Source: JAKSCF01 sp028279945
Lineage (GTDB): Bacteria > Bacillota > Clostridia > Peptostreptococcales > JAAYPU01
Reading direction: 5' to 3'
DNA length: 49,142 bases
NCBI GenBank assembly: GCA_028279945.1
Contig: JANQMT010000183.1
Coordinates: forward strand, 1-49,142
A program made the position numbers and the translations under genes. Shown one piece after another: positions 41,660 to 49,142 of this stretch (its first letter is position 1; every line of letters starts with the position of its first letter). The notes under the pieces were generated by a model that searched no databases, was not told the DNA's origin, and saw only the letters and a program-made list of their open reading frames with translations.

Positions 41660-42238
41660 TTGAATGAAGCTGCTCTGCTTGATAAAATAAGTAATAGACT
41701 GAGCAAAAAGAGGCTAAAACATACCCTTGCAGTAAAAGAGGAAGCCATCAAGCTTGCAGAATGTTATGGATATGATAATAAAGAACATGTTATATTGGCT
41801 GCTTTATTACATGATATAGGCAGAGAATATGACCAAAATACAATGAATACATATGTAAAAAAATATAAACTGGATAATATATATTTAAACAATATTTCAT
41901 TGGCTCATTCAAAAGTAGGAGCTGAACTGATTAAAGATGAATTTCAAGTCAATAATAAAGATATCATTAATGCGGTTTCTTTTCATACTACCGGAAAAGA
42001 AAATATGTCTCTATTAGAGAAGATCATATTTTTAGCAGATATTATTGAACCCGATAGAATGTTTAACGATATTGAGGCATTAAGAGTATTAAGTTATGAA
42101 AATATTGATGAAGCCTGCTTATTAGCTTTGGATTTATCAATAAAATATGTTATAGAAAGAAAAGAATATCTTCATATAGATACTTTGCTGGCAAGGAACT
42201 ACTTATTAATAAACAAAGGAGGAAAAAATGGTCAATAA
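41660..42238 (+). CDS. yqeK: HD-domain diadenosine tetraphosphatase YqeK
   Basis: YqeK-type proteins hydrolyse Ap4A symmetrically using a di-iron HD site. Visible ligands are His in LKHTLAVKEEA, HD in ALLHDIGREYD, His in AHSKVGAEL, His in SFHTTG, and Asp in FLADIIEPDR. I choose the TTG at 41660 because GAGGTGG lies 5 bases before it; the GTG at 41651 lies inside that site. The product is 192 residues and its end overlaps rsfS by 11 bases. Confidence 0.92.
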   Translation: MNEAALLDKISNRLSKKRLKHTLAVKEEAIKLAECYGYDNKEHVILAALLHDIGREYDQNTMNTYVKKYKLDNIYLNNISLAHSKVGAELIKDEFQVNNKDIINAVSFHTTGKENMSLLEKIIFLADIIEPDRMFNDIEALRVLSYENIDEACLLALDLSIKYVIERKEYLHIDTLLARNYLLINKGGKNGQ

Positions 42239-42581
42239 AGAACATGCAATAAAAGCTGCCGACATTATAGATGGAAAAAAAGGAAAAGACATCGTAATAT
42301 TGGATGTTTCTGAGAATTCCAGCTTCACAGATTTTTTTGTTATTGCTCACGGGACGTCTGAGAGGCAATTAAAAACATTAGCAGAAGAAGTGGAAAAAGG
42401 GTTAGAAGAAAACAATTTTCCTTTATACCATAAAGAAGGAAAAGAAACTTCAGGTTGGATATTATTAGACTTTGGTGATATGATTGTACATCTATTTTTA
42501 GAAGAACAGAGACAGCGTTATAATATTGAAAAATTATGGGATGACTGCAATGCAATTCCATACCAAGACACTATAGAATAA
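42228..42581 (+). CDS. rsfS: Ribosome silencing factor RsfS
   Basis: RsfS binds uL14 on the 50S subunit and blocks subunit joining in starvation. The 117 residues carry the family motif DFFVIAHGTSERQLKTLAEEV and GWILLDFGDMIVHLF. AAAGGAGG precedes the ATG, which lies within the end of yqeK; the pair is probably translationally coupled. Confidence 0.95.
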   Translation: MVNKEHAIKAADIIDGKKGKDIVILDVSENSSFTDFFVIAHGTSERQLKTLAEEVEKGLEENNFPLYHKEGKETSGWILLDFGDMIVHLFLEEQRQRYNIEKLWDDCNAIPYQDTIE

Positions 42582-42617
42582 TATGCGCAATAATTAAAAT
42601 AATATCGGAGGTTAAAA

Positions 42618-45062
42618 ATGTCAGGATACGATCATAGATTTATTGAAAATAAATGGCAAAAAAAATGGGAAGAAACAGAGATTTATAAATTTAATGAGGA
42701 AGATGCGGAAAATAAATTATATTGCTTAGAAATGTTTTCTTATCCATCAGGTGCGAATCTTCATGTGGGACATTGGTATAATTATGGCCTAACAGATTCA
42801 TGGGCTCGTATGAAAAGAATGCAAGGCCATAATGTCTTTCACCCACAAGGATTTGATGCCTTTGGACTGCCTGCTGAAAATTACGCTATAAATACAGGCA
42901 TACATCCTAAAGATTCCACTTATAAAAACATTGAGACAATGGAAACGCAGTTAAAAAAAATGGGGGCAACTTTTAATTGGGAATATGAACTGGTAACTTG
43001 CGGGCCTGAGTACTATAAATGGACACAATGGATATTTCTTAAGCTTTATGAAAACGGCTTAGCCTACAGAAAGAACGCACCTGTCAATTGGTGCCCAAGC
43101 TGTAAGACCGTTTTAGCAAATGAGCAGGTTATTGAAGGTGAATGTGAACGGTGTAAATATGAAGTAACAAAAAGAGACTTAACACAATGGTTCTTCAAAA
43201 TAACGGCGTATGCACAAGAACTTTTAGATTTTTTGCCAAAGATCGATTGGCCTGAAAAAACTAAAAAAATTCAGCAGAATTGGATTGGCAGGTCTGAAGG
43301 TGCAGAGCTGGAATTTAAATTTGCAGACAGTGATCTAAGCTTTAAAGTGTTTACCACAAGAGCCGATACGCTATATGGCTGTACATATGTTGTGTTAGCT
43401 CCCGAAAGCGAGCTGGTTGATAAAGTAACGACTAACGAATATAAAGGTGCTGTAGAAGAATATAAAGCCCAAGCAAAAAAACAATCAGAAATTGAAAGAA
43501 TGTCAACCGTCAGAGAAAAAACCGGCGTTTTTACCGGTGCATATGCCATAAACCCTGTAAATGGAGATCAAGTACCCGTATGGATTGCTGATTATGTATT
43601 GGCCGGTTATGGTACAGGATGTGTCATGGCTGTACCGGGTCATGATGAAAGAGATTATGAATTTGCACAAAAATATGAATTGCCAATAAAAAGAGTTATT
43701 GCCGGTGTCAATAATATGGATGATGCGCTGCCTTTTACTGAGTATGGACAATTGGTAGACAGTATGGAACACACAGGGCAATCATCTGCTGATGCTAAGA
43801 TTAACATTGTAAAAAAATTAGAGACGAATCATCAAGGTGAGTTAAAGATCAACTACAGACTGCGTGACTGGTTGGTTTCTCGTCAGAGATACTGGGGTTC
43901 TCCTATTCCAATCATTCACTGCGAGAAGTGCGGTGTGGTGCCTGTACCGGAGAAAGACTTACCGGTTGAACTGCCTTACGATGTAGAGTTTACACCTGAT
44001 GGTGAATCGCCGTTAGCAAAATGTGAAGCATTCATTAATGTAACCTGCCCAACATGCGGTGGAAAAGCTCAAAGAGATCCGGATACATTGGATACTTTTG
44101 TTTGTTCCTCATGGTATTTTTTACGCTATCCGGATAATAGGAATGACAAGGAAGCGTTTAACAAAGACTGGACCAATCAAATGTTACCGGTTGACAAGTA
44201 TGTCGGTGGTGCTGAGCATGCTGCCATGCATCTTCTTTATGCGCGTTTCTTTACAAAAGCATTACGAGATATGGGTTATCTGGATTTTGATGAACCTTTT
44301 CTTTCCTTGGTACATCAAGGCACCATATTAGGTCCGGATGGCAATAGAATGAGTAAATCTAAAGGTAATACCATATCTCCGGATGAGTACATTGACGAAT
44401 ACGGTTCAGATATCTTTAGATTGTATCTTGCTTTTGGTTTTGCATATACAGAAGGTGGTCCTTGGAGTGATGACGGCATAAAAGCTATTGCAAAATTCAC
44501 AAATAGAATTGAAAGGTTAGTAGAAAAATTTATTAATAAAAAAGAATCAGGGAAGAATGATATTGGTGAAGAAGAAAAGGAGTTAAACTTTGTACGTCAT
44601 ACCGCCATTAGAGGCGTAACCGAAGATGCGGAGAAATTCCAATTCAATACTTCCATTGCAAGATTAATGGAGTTAATCAATGCTCTATATAAATATGATG
44701 TATTGGATGAAAAAAACACACGAGTGTTAGAGGATGCGATTAAAGATTTACTCTTGTTATTAGCACCTTTTGCACCGCATTTTTGTGAAGAAATGTGGGA
44801 GCAAATGGGATATGAATATTCCATATTTAATCAACAATGGCCTAAACTTGATGAAAAAGCATTAGTTAAGGACACCATAGAAATGGTGATTCAAATCAAT
44901 GGTAAAGTAAAGGGTAAGATAAATGTAGCTGCTGATTTATCTAAAGAAGAATTAGAGGATATAGCCAGATCCAATGAAAAAGTATCCCAATATACTGAAG
45001 GTAAAAATATAATTAAAGTTATTGTGGTACCTAAAAAGCTGGTTAATATTGTTGTAAAGTAG
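42618..45062 (+). CDS. leuS: Leucyl-tRNA synthetase
   Basis: A class I synthetase of 814 residues, the bacterial length. The HIGH-type motif is in PSGANLHVGHWYNYG (about 46-60), the zinc-binding pairs are WCPSCKTVL and CERCKYEV, the editing domain includes the Thr-rich FTTRADTLYG and GHDERDYEFA, and KMSKS is in GNRMSKSKGN (about 578). No T-box is seen before it: the gap from rsfS is only 36 bp, with CGGAGG before the ATG. Confidence 0.97.
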   Translation: MSGYDHRFIENKWQKKWEETEIYKFNEEDAENKLYCLEMFSYPSGANLHVGHWYNYGLTDSWARMKRMQGHNVFHPQGFDAFGLPAENYAINTGIHPKDSTYKNIETMETQLKKMGATFNWEYELVTCGPEYYKWTQWIFLKLYENGLAYRKNAPVNWCPSCKTVLANEQVIEGECERCKYEVTKRDLTQWFFKITAYAQELLDFLPKIDWPEKTKKIQQNWIGRSEGAELEFKFADSDLSFKVFTTRADTLYGCTYVVLAPESELVDKVTTNEYKGAVEEYKAQAKKQSEIERMSTVREKTGVFTGAYAINPVNGDQVPVWIADYVLAGYGTGCVMAVPGHDERDYEFAQKYELPIKRVIAGVNNMDDALPFTEYGQLVDSMEHTGQSSADAKINIVKKLETNHQGELKINYRLRDWLVSRQRYWGSPIPIIHCEKCGVVPVPEKDLPVELPYDVEFTPDGESPLAKCEAFINVTCPTCGGKAQRDPDTLDTFVCSSWYFLRYPDNRNDKEAFNKDWTNQMLPVDKYVGGAEHAAMHLLYARFFTKALRDMGYLDFDEPFLSLVHQGTILGPDGNRMSKSKGNTISPDEYIDEYGSDIFRLYLAFGFAYTEGGPWSDDGIKAIAKFTNRIERLVEKFINKKESGKNDIGEEEKELNFVRHTAIRGVTEDAEKFQFNTSIARLMELINALYKYDVLDEKNTRVLEDAIKDLLLLLAPFAPHFCEEMWEQMGYEYSIFNQQWPKLDEKALVKDTIEMVIQINGKVKGKINVAADLSKEELEDIARSNEKVSQYTEGKNIIKVIVVPKKLVNIVVK

Positions 45063-45109
45063 TCGGTAAAAAATAAGTAATACAAAAAAAAACATAGGAG
45101 GGATGTTAT

Positions 45110-46780
45110 TTGCCCAAAGAAGAAAATTTCTTAAAAGTAATTCCACTAGGTGGATTAAATGAAATCGGTAAAAATTTAACCGTAATAGAATATAAAAATG
45201 ATATTATGATCATAGATTGTGGATTGTCTTTTCCTGAAGATGAGATGTTTGGAATCGATATCGTTATTCCGGATTTTGCATATCTTCTGAAAAACAGAGA
45301 TCGCATAAGAGGAATGGTTTTAACCCATGGTCATGAGGACCATATTGGAGCGATACCTTATTTGTTAAAAGAGATTGCTATACCGATTTATGGAACAAAA
45401 TTGACGTTAGGTTTAGTTGAGAACAAATTAAAAGAACATTCAATAGGTACCGCAGCGCAATTGAATGTGGTTAAACCCGGGGATGTTATTAAATTGGGTG
45501 TGTTTTCTGTTGAACTGATTAGAACGAATCATTCTATTGCAGATGCTGTAGCATTGGCAATCAATACACCTATGGGAATGATCGTTCATACAGGTGATTT
45601 CAAAATTGATTATACGCCGGTTGATAGTGAACCTATAGACTTTCATAGATTTGCAGATATAGGCAGAAAAGGTGTTTTGCTAATGTTAGCAGATAGTACC
45701 AATGCCGAACGTAAAGGATTTACAATGTCAGAGAAAACAGTCGGCATTACACTGGAGAATCTTTTTAGGACCACTGAAGGCAGAATCATTATTGCTACCT
45801 TTGCATCTAATGTACATCGTGTACAAAGAATTATTGATGCAGCGGTTAAATTTGATCGAAAAGTTGCTATTTCCGGCAGGAGTATGGTGAATGTAGCTAA
45901 TGTTGCATCAGAATTAGGGTATTTGAAGATCCCTAAGAAGTTATTAGTAGATATCAATAAGATCAATTCTATAGACGAAAATAAAGTCGTGATTATCACA
46001 ACAGGCAGCCAAGGAGAACCCATGTCCGCGCTAGCAAGGATGGCTTCATCAGAGCACAAATCTGTACAAATAAAAAAAGGTGATACGGTTATTCTATCTT
46101 CAAGCCCAATTCCGGGTAATGAAAAAACAGTATCCAATGTTGTCAATAGACTTTTCGAAAAAGGAGCAGATGTTATCTATTCTGATCTAGCCGATATACA
46201 TGTTTCAGGTCATGCCTGTGAAGAAGAGTTAAAATTGATGCATTCCTTAGTACGTCCGAAATATTTTATGCCGGTTCATGGAGAATATAAGCACTTAAGA
46301 CGTCATGCTATGATTGCAAATAATCTTGGAATGCCTAAGGAAAATATATTTATTTTAGAAACCGGCCAAGTATTGGAATTAAACAGAAAACGTGCTCAAA
46401 TGGCAACAAAAAATGTGCCATCAGGAAAAATATTAGTAGATGGACTTGGTGTAGGTGATGTTGGTAATATTGTACTGAGAGATCGACGTTTACTATCAGA
46501 AGGCGGACTGATTATTGTTGTCGTTGCTTTAGAAAAAGGAACAGGACAAATATGTTCAGGACCTGACTTAATTTCCAGAGGGTTCGTATACGTTAGAGAA
46601 TCTGAAGACTTAATGGATTCTGCTAAGCAAACGGTTAAAGAAAGATTAGATAAGTGTCAGGATGAAGGTATAAGAGAATGGGCTGCATTAAAAAATGCTA
46701 TCAGAGAAGAGTTAAAAGAATTCATTTATACCAAAACCAAAAGAAATCCAGTTATACTTCCTATCATTATGGAGGTTTAA
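45110..46780 (+). CDS. rnj: Ribonuclease J
   Basis: A metallo-beta-lactamase/beta-CASP nuclease of 556 residues involved in mRNA decay and rRNA maturation. The HxHxDH site is at 73-78 (LTHGHEDHIGAIPYLL), followed by HTGDFKID, LADSTNAERKGFT, SGRSMVN, and the motif VSGHACEEELKL with His, then a C-terminal dimerisation domain. The start is TTG, 7 bases after AGGAGGG. There is one copy here; the distinction between J1 and J2 cannot be made from sequence reading. Confidence 0.96.
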   Translation: MPKEENFLKVIPLGGLNEIGKNLTVIEYKNDIMIIDCGLSFPEDEMFGIDIVIPDFAYLLKNRDRIRGMVLTHGHEDHIGAIPYLLKEIAIPIYGTKLTLGLVENKLKEHSIGTAAQLNVVKPGDVIKLGVFSVELIRTNHSIADAVALAINTPMGMIVHTGDFKIDYTPVDSEPIDFHRFADIGRKGVLLMLADSTNAERKGFTMSEKTVGITLENLFRTTEGRIIIATFASNVHRVQRIIDAAVKFDRKVAISGRSMVNVANVASELGYLKIPKKLLVDINKINSIDENKVVIITTGSQGEPMSALARMASSEHKSVQIKKGDTVILSSSPIPGNEKTVSNVVNRLFEKGADVIYSDLADIHVSGHACEEELKLMHSLVRPKYFMPVHGEYKHLRRHAMIANNLGMPKENIFILETGQVLELNRKRAQMATKNVPSGKILVDGLGVGDVGNIVLRDRRLLSEGGLIIVVVALEKGTGQICSGPDLISRGFVYVRESEDLMDSAKQTVKERLDKCQDEGIREWAALKNAIREELKEFIYTKTKRNPVILPIIMEV

Positions 46781-46825
46781 ATAATAAAATTCCACTTTAT
46801 TTAGATATAGAAAGGGGAAATAAAA

Positions 46826-47155
46826 ATGAATGTATATGATCGTGCACATCAATTGGCCAAAGCTTTGAAAGAATCTCAAGAGTTTAAGCAGTATAACAGT
46901 TTGAAACAAGAAATATCAAAAGATGAGAGCTTAAAAAAAATGCTTGATGATTTTCAACAAAAGCAAATGGAAATACAAACGCAACAAATGTTTGGAAATG
47001 AAGTCGAACAAGATAAAATGCAACAAATACAAGAATTATATCAAATCATTGTTAAAGATCCTAAAGCAGGCGAATATCTACAAGCAGAAATGGTTTTATC
47101 TAAGATGATGGCAGATATATATGGGATATTGGGAGAAGTGATTAAAGTTGTGTAA
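46826..47155 (+). CDS. YlbF/YmcA family regulator
   Basis: The 109-residue all-helical protein begins MNVYDRAHQLAKALKESQEFKQYN, typical of the family. Relatives YlbF, YmcA and YaaT in Bacillus form a complex that influences RNase Y and developmental decisions. It follows the RNase J gene here, which fits an RNA-turnover link, though this is inferred. Its stop overlaps the next gene's start region. Confidence 0.88.
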   Translation: MNVYDRAHQLAKALKESQEFKQYNSLKQEISKDESLKKMLDDFQQKQMEIQTQQMFGNEVEQDKMQQIQELYQIIVKDPKAGEYLQAEMVLSKMMADIYGILGEVIKVV

Positions 47156-48224
47156 TGACTTGTATTTGAATCGGGTTAAAAAATTAAAAAATAATATGAA
47201 AAAGAATGGTATATCTATTTTACTATTATCTAAGCCTGAGGATAAATACTATTTTTCTGGATTTATATCATCCAATTACTACATAGTCTTTACAGATAAG
47301 GATAATTTTTTAGTAACGGATTTCAGATATTTGGAAGCAGCTGAATCAAAAAAAGAATTATTTGAAATCATTCAGATCAACAACCATTTTACCATATTTG
47401 ATTTTTTAAAAAAATACGATAAAATGGTTTTAGGCTTTGAGGAAAAACATATGACTGTCTTGGAATTTAAGAAGCTAAGAAGTGTTTTTCCTCTCAAACG
47501 GCTTTCATTTGTTCAAGAAATCATTGAACAGCAAAGAATGATAAAAGATGATGAAGAAATTGTTCATATCAAGCGTGCCGCAGCCATTGCAGATGAGGCT
47601 TTTACTCATATTTTAGATTTTATAAAACCTGGTGTAACGGAGAAGGAAATTGCACTGGAATTAGAGTTTTTTATGAAAAAGTCAGGTGCATCCCATTTAT
47701 CCTTTGATAGTATTGTTGCTTCCGGGTATCAATCGTCAAAACCTCATGCCGGTGCAAGTGATAAAGTTATTGAAGATGGAGATATACTCACTATGGATTT
47801 TGGCTGTGTTGTTAATGGGTATTGTTCAGATATGACAAGAACCTTAGCAGTGGGAAATGTTGATCATGAACAAAAAGAAGTCTATGAGATTGTTAAAAAA
47901 GCGCAACGAGAAGCATTAGATACTATTTGTGCCGGTAAAAAGGCTTCCTATATTGACAAGACTGCCAGAGCTGTCATTGAATCAGCAGGGTATGGCAATT
48001 ACTTTGGCCATGGGCTGGGCCACGGTGTTGGTCTGGAGGTTCATGAATTACCTCGGCTTAACCCAACTTATGATACCCAACTTGCAAAGAACATGGTTGT
48101 AACTGTAGAACCAGGTATATATCTGCCCCAAAAATTTGGTGTTCGAATTGAAGATTTGGTAGTTGTATTAGAAGATGGCATACAAAATCTTACTTCATCT
48201 AAAAAAGAACTTATAGTGGTATAA
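47148..48224 (+). CDS. pepP: Xaa-Pro aminopeptidase (M24 family)
   Basis: The 358-residue protein has an N-terminal creatinase-like domain (1-130) and a pita-bread catalytic domain with dinuclear metal ligands: two Asp in LTMDFGCVVNGYCSDMTRT, His in GHGLGHGVGLEVHE, and Glu in VTVEPGIYLP and GVRIEDLVVV. It cleaves X-Pro N-terminal bonds. The start is uncertain: TTG 47148 overlaps ylbF by 8 bases with GGGAG about 12 bases before it; TTG 47160 is another option. It lies before efp, as often in Bacillota. Confidence 0.92.
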   Translation: MCNDLYLNRVKKLKNNMKKNGISILLLSKPEDKYYFSGFISSNYYIVFTDKDNFLVTDFRYLEAAESKKELFEIIQINNHFTIFDFLKKYDKMVLGFEEKHMTVLEFKKLRSVFPLKRLSFVQEIIEQQRMIKDDEEIVHIKRAAAIADEAFTHILDFIKPGVTEKEIALELEFFMKKSGASHLSFDSIVASGYQSSKPHAGASDKVIEDGDILTMDFGCVVNGYCSDMTRTLAVGNVDHEQKEVYEIVKKAQREALDTICAGKKASYIDKTARAVIESAGYGNYFGHGLGHGVGLEVHELPRLNPTYDTQLAKNMVVTVEPGIYLPQKFGVRIEDLVVVLEDGIQNLTSSKKELIVV

Positions 48225-48262
48225 GGGTTAATAAAAGAATATTACAATAGGAGGTAAATTTT

Positions 48263-48820
48263 ATGATTTATGCAGGTGATTTTAGAAAAGGTGTAACTTT
48301 TGAAATTAATGGACAACCGCATGTTATATTAGATTTTCAACACGTAAAGCCAGGTAAAGGATCTGCTTTTGTAAGAACAAAATATAAAAACATACTGACA
48401 GGTGCTACCAGAGAAGAAGCTTTTAACCCAAATGATAAATTCCCAAAGGCACATATTGAAACAAAACAAATGCAGTACTTGTATAATGATGGTGAACTAT
48501 ATTATTTCATGGATTTAGAAAGCTATGATCAAGTACCATTGACAAATGACCAAGTAGAGGATGCAATCATCTATTTAAGAGAAAATGATATGGCAACCAT
48601 AAAGTTTTATAAAGGAAATGCTTTTCTGGTTGAACCACCAAATTTTGTTGAGTTACAAGTAACTGAAACAGAACCGGGTATAAAAGGAGATACCGCTACT
48701 AATGTTACAAAAGCGGCAACTGTAGAGACCGGTGCTGTGATTCAAGTGCCAATTTTTATCGAAGAAGGGGAAGTTATTAAGATTGACACAAGAACAGGTG
48801 AATATTTGTCCAGAGCTTAA
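48263..48820 (+). CDS. efp: Translation elongation factor P
   Basis: EF-P relieves ribosome stalling at polyproline. The 185 residues match the three-domain bacterial form. The tip residue is Lys32 in KPGKGSAF, where modification would occur; no epmA/epmB or ymfI-type gene is in view. AGGAGG lies before the ATG and a terminator follows directly. Confidence 0.97.
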   Translation: MIYAGDFRKGVTFEINGQPHVILDFQHVKPGKGSAFVRTKYKNILTGATREEAFNPNDKFPKAHIETKQMQYLYNDGELYYFMDLESYDQVPLTNDQVEDAIIYLRENDMATIKFYKGNAFLVEPPNFVELQVTETEPGIKGDTATNVTKAATVETGAVIQVPIFIEEGEVIKIDTRTGEYLSRA

Positions 48821-48824
48821 AAGC

Positions 48825-48849
48825 TAAAAAATCCCTATGGGATTTTTTT
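48825..48849 (+). terminator. Terminator after efp
   Basis: AAAAATCCC-TAT-GGGATTTTT is a perfect short hairpin with a T-run, ending the nadD-to-efp block. Confidence 0.85.
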
Positions 48850-48856
48850 CTGATTG

Positions 48857-49142
48857 ATTACAAATTATATACCATACTTTTATTTTAATAATTTGATGAA
48901 AGCTTCACTTATTAGGAATATGAAAATGGTCAATATTTTATAATACTCTTGAATTATGATTTATGTTGAGAGACATTTGGTATATAATTTTCATTACGGA
49001 AATAAACAAAGGGATTTTTAATTTAAGAATACTAGAGTAAGACGGTCGGTGCCCTAAACCTCTGCGAAGTATTCCAACCCTTTGGTTTTAATTCCGTTGC
49101 ACTCCATTAAAACTAGTATTTCTCCATTACAAATTATATACC
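48857..49142. repeat. Foldback repeat element, copy C (right end cut by window)
   Basis: Third copy. A left end-like sequence ATTACAAATTATATACCA is at 48857-48874, its inverted partner at 48970-48997, and a direct copy at 49126-49142. The inner arms AATACTAG and CTAGTATT and the GTGCCCTAAACCTCTGC core are all conserved. TTATGT (48961-48966) and TATAAT (48983-48988), 16 bp apart, repeat the promoter-like pair of copy B. It follows the efp terminator. Confidence 0.85.

Noticed and set aside
42582..42617. T-box before leuS
   Set aside because: The gap after rsfS is only 36 bases and has no T-box sequence or specifier structure.
1..49142. Prophage, integrase or rRNA operon
   Set aside because: No integrase, transposase, phage structural gene or rRNA sequence is visible anywhere in the window.

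Overview
The window is low-GC DNA from an anaerobic member of the Bacillota, class Clostridia (a Lachnospirales-like lineage is my inference). The signs are a fused IspH-ribosomal S1 protein, the SCIFF peptide with its radical SAM maturase, HemZ, SecDF as one protein, a T-box before hisS, selenocysteine machinery, and gene orders typical of Clostridia. Almost every gene belongs to a recognised family. The least described material lies between the genes, as several kinds of structured repeats.

Layout. Positions 1-144 hold the 3' end of an unidentified gene. Positions 376-8616 form a selenium region: selA, selB and tRNA-Sec (selC); then on the minus strand a small secreted SurA-like protein and selD; then on the plus strand a cysteine desulfurase, yedF, a DUF3343 protein and a VOC protein. 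selD is itself a selenoprotein: its reading frame continues through a UGA at codon 17 to a start with a good ribosome site. Positions 8700-12390 are an untidy accessory stretch: an ABC-transporter ATPase remnant, rarA on the minus strand, a YcaQ-like DNA glycosylase, and a relic of a second rarA.

Positions 12402-23403 carry housekeeping genes: ispH-rpsA; recN and argR (minus strand); ruvC, ruvA, ruvB; a SpoIID-family protein; queA, tgt and a DUF1294 protein. From 23513 come yajC and a TIGR04086 membrane protein, then an apparently inserted molybdopterin oxidoreductase, then the SCIFF precursor and maturase, a gamma-carbonic-anhydrase-like protein, secDF, apt, the (p)ppGpp synthetase/hydrolase, dtd, an MBL-fold hydrolase, hemZ, a histidine T-box with hisS, and aspS. 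The final block is nadD, yqeK, rsfS, leuS, RNase J, a YlbF-family gene, an M24 peptidase and efp.

Repeats. (1) A foldback element of about 290-300 bp occurs three times (27164-27453, 34489-34790, 48857 to the window end), with a lone end near 39113-39175. It has nested inverted repeats, no coding capacity, and a conserved promoter-like pair. (2) Exactly 300 bp is inserted between ruvC and ruvA, between 18-bp direct repeats. It carries five 6-bp-stem mini-hairpins whose stems differ by compensating changes; a decayed copy lies near 24531. (3) A 123-bp element with 22-bp inverted ends sits at the 3' end of the desulfurase gene, between 19-bp direct repeats. These, with the duplicated hairpin around the SurA-like gene and the tandem repeats in the selD/desulfurase promoter region, are the best candidates for undescribed biology here.
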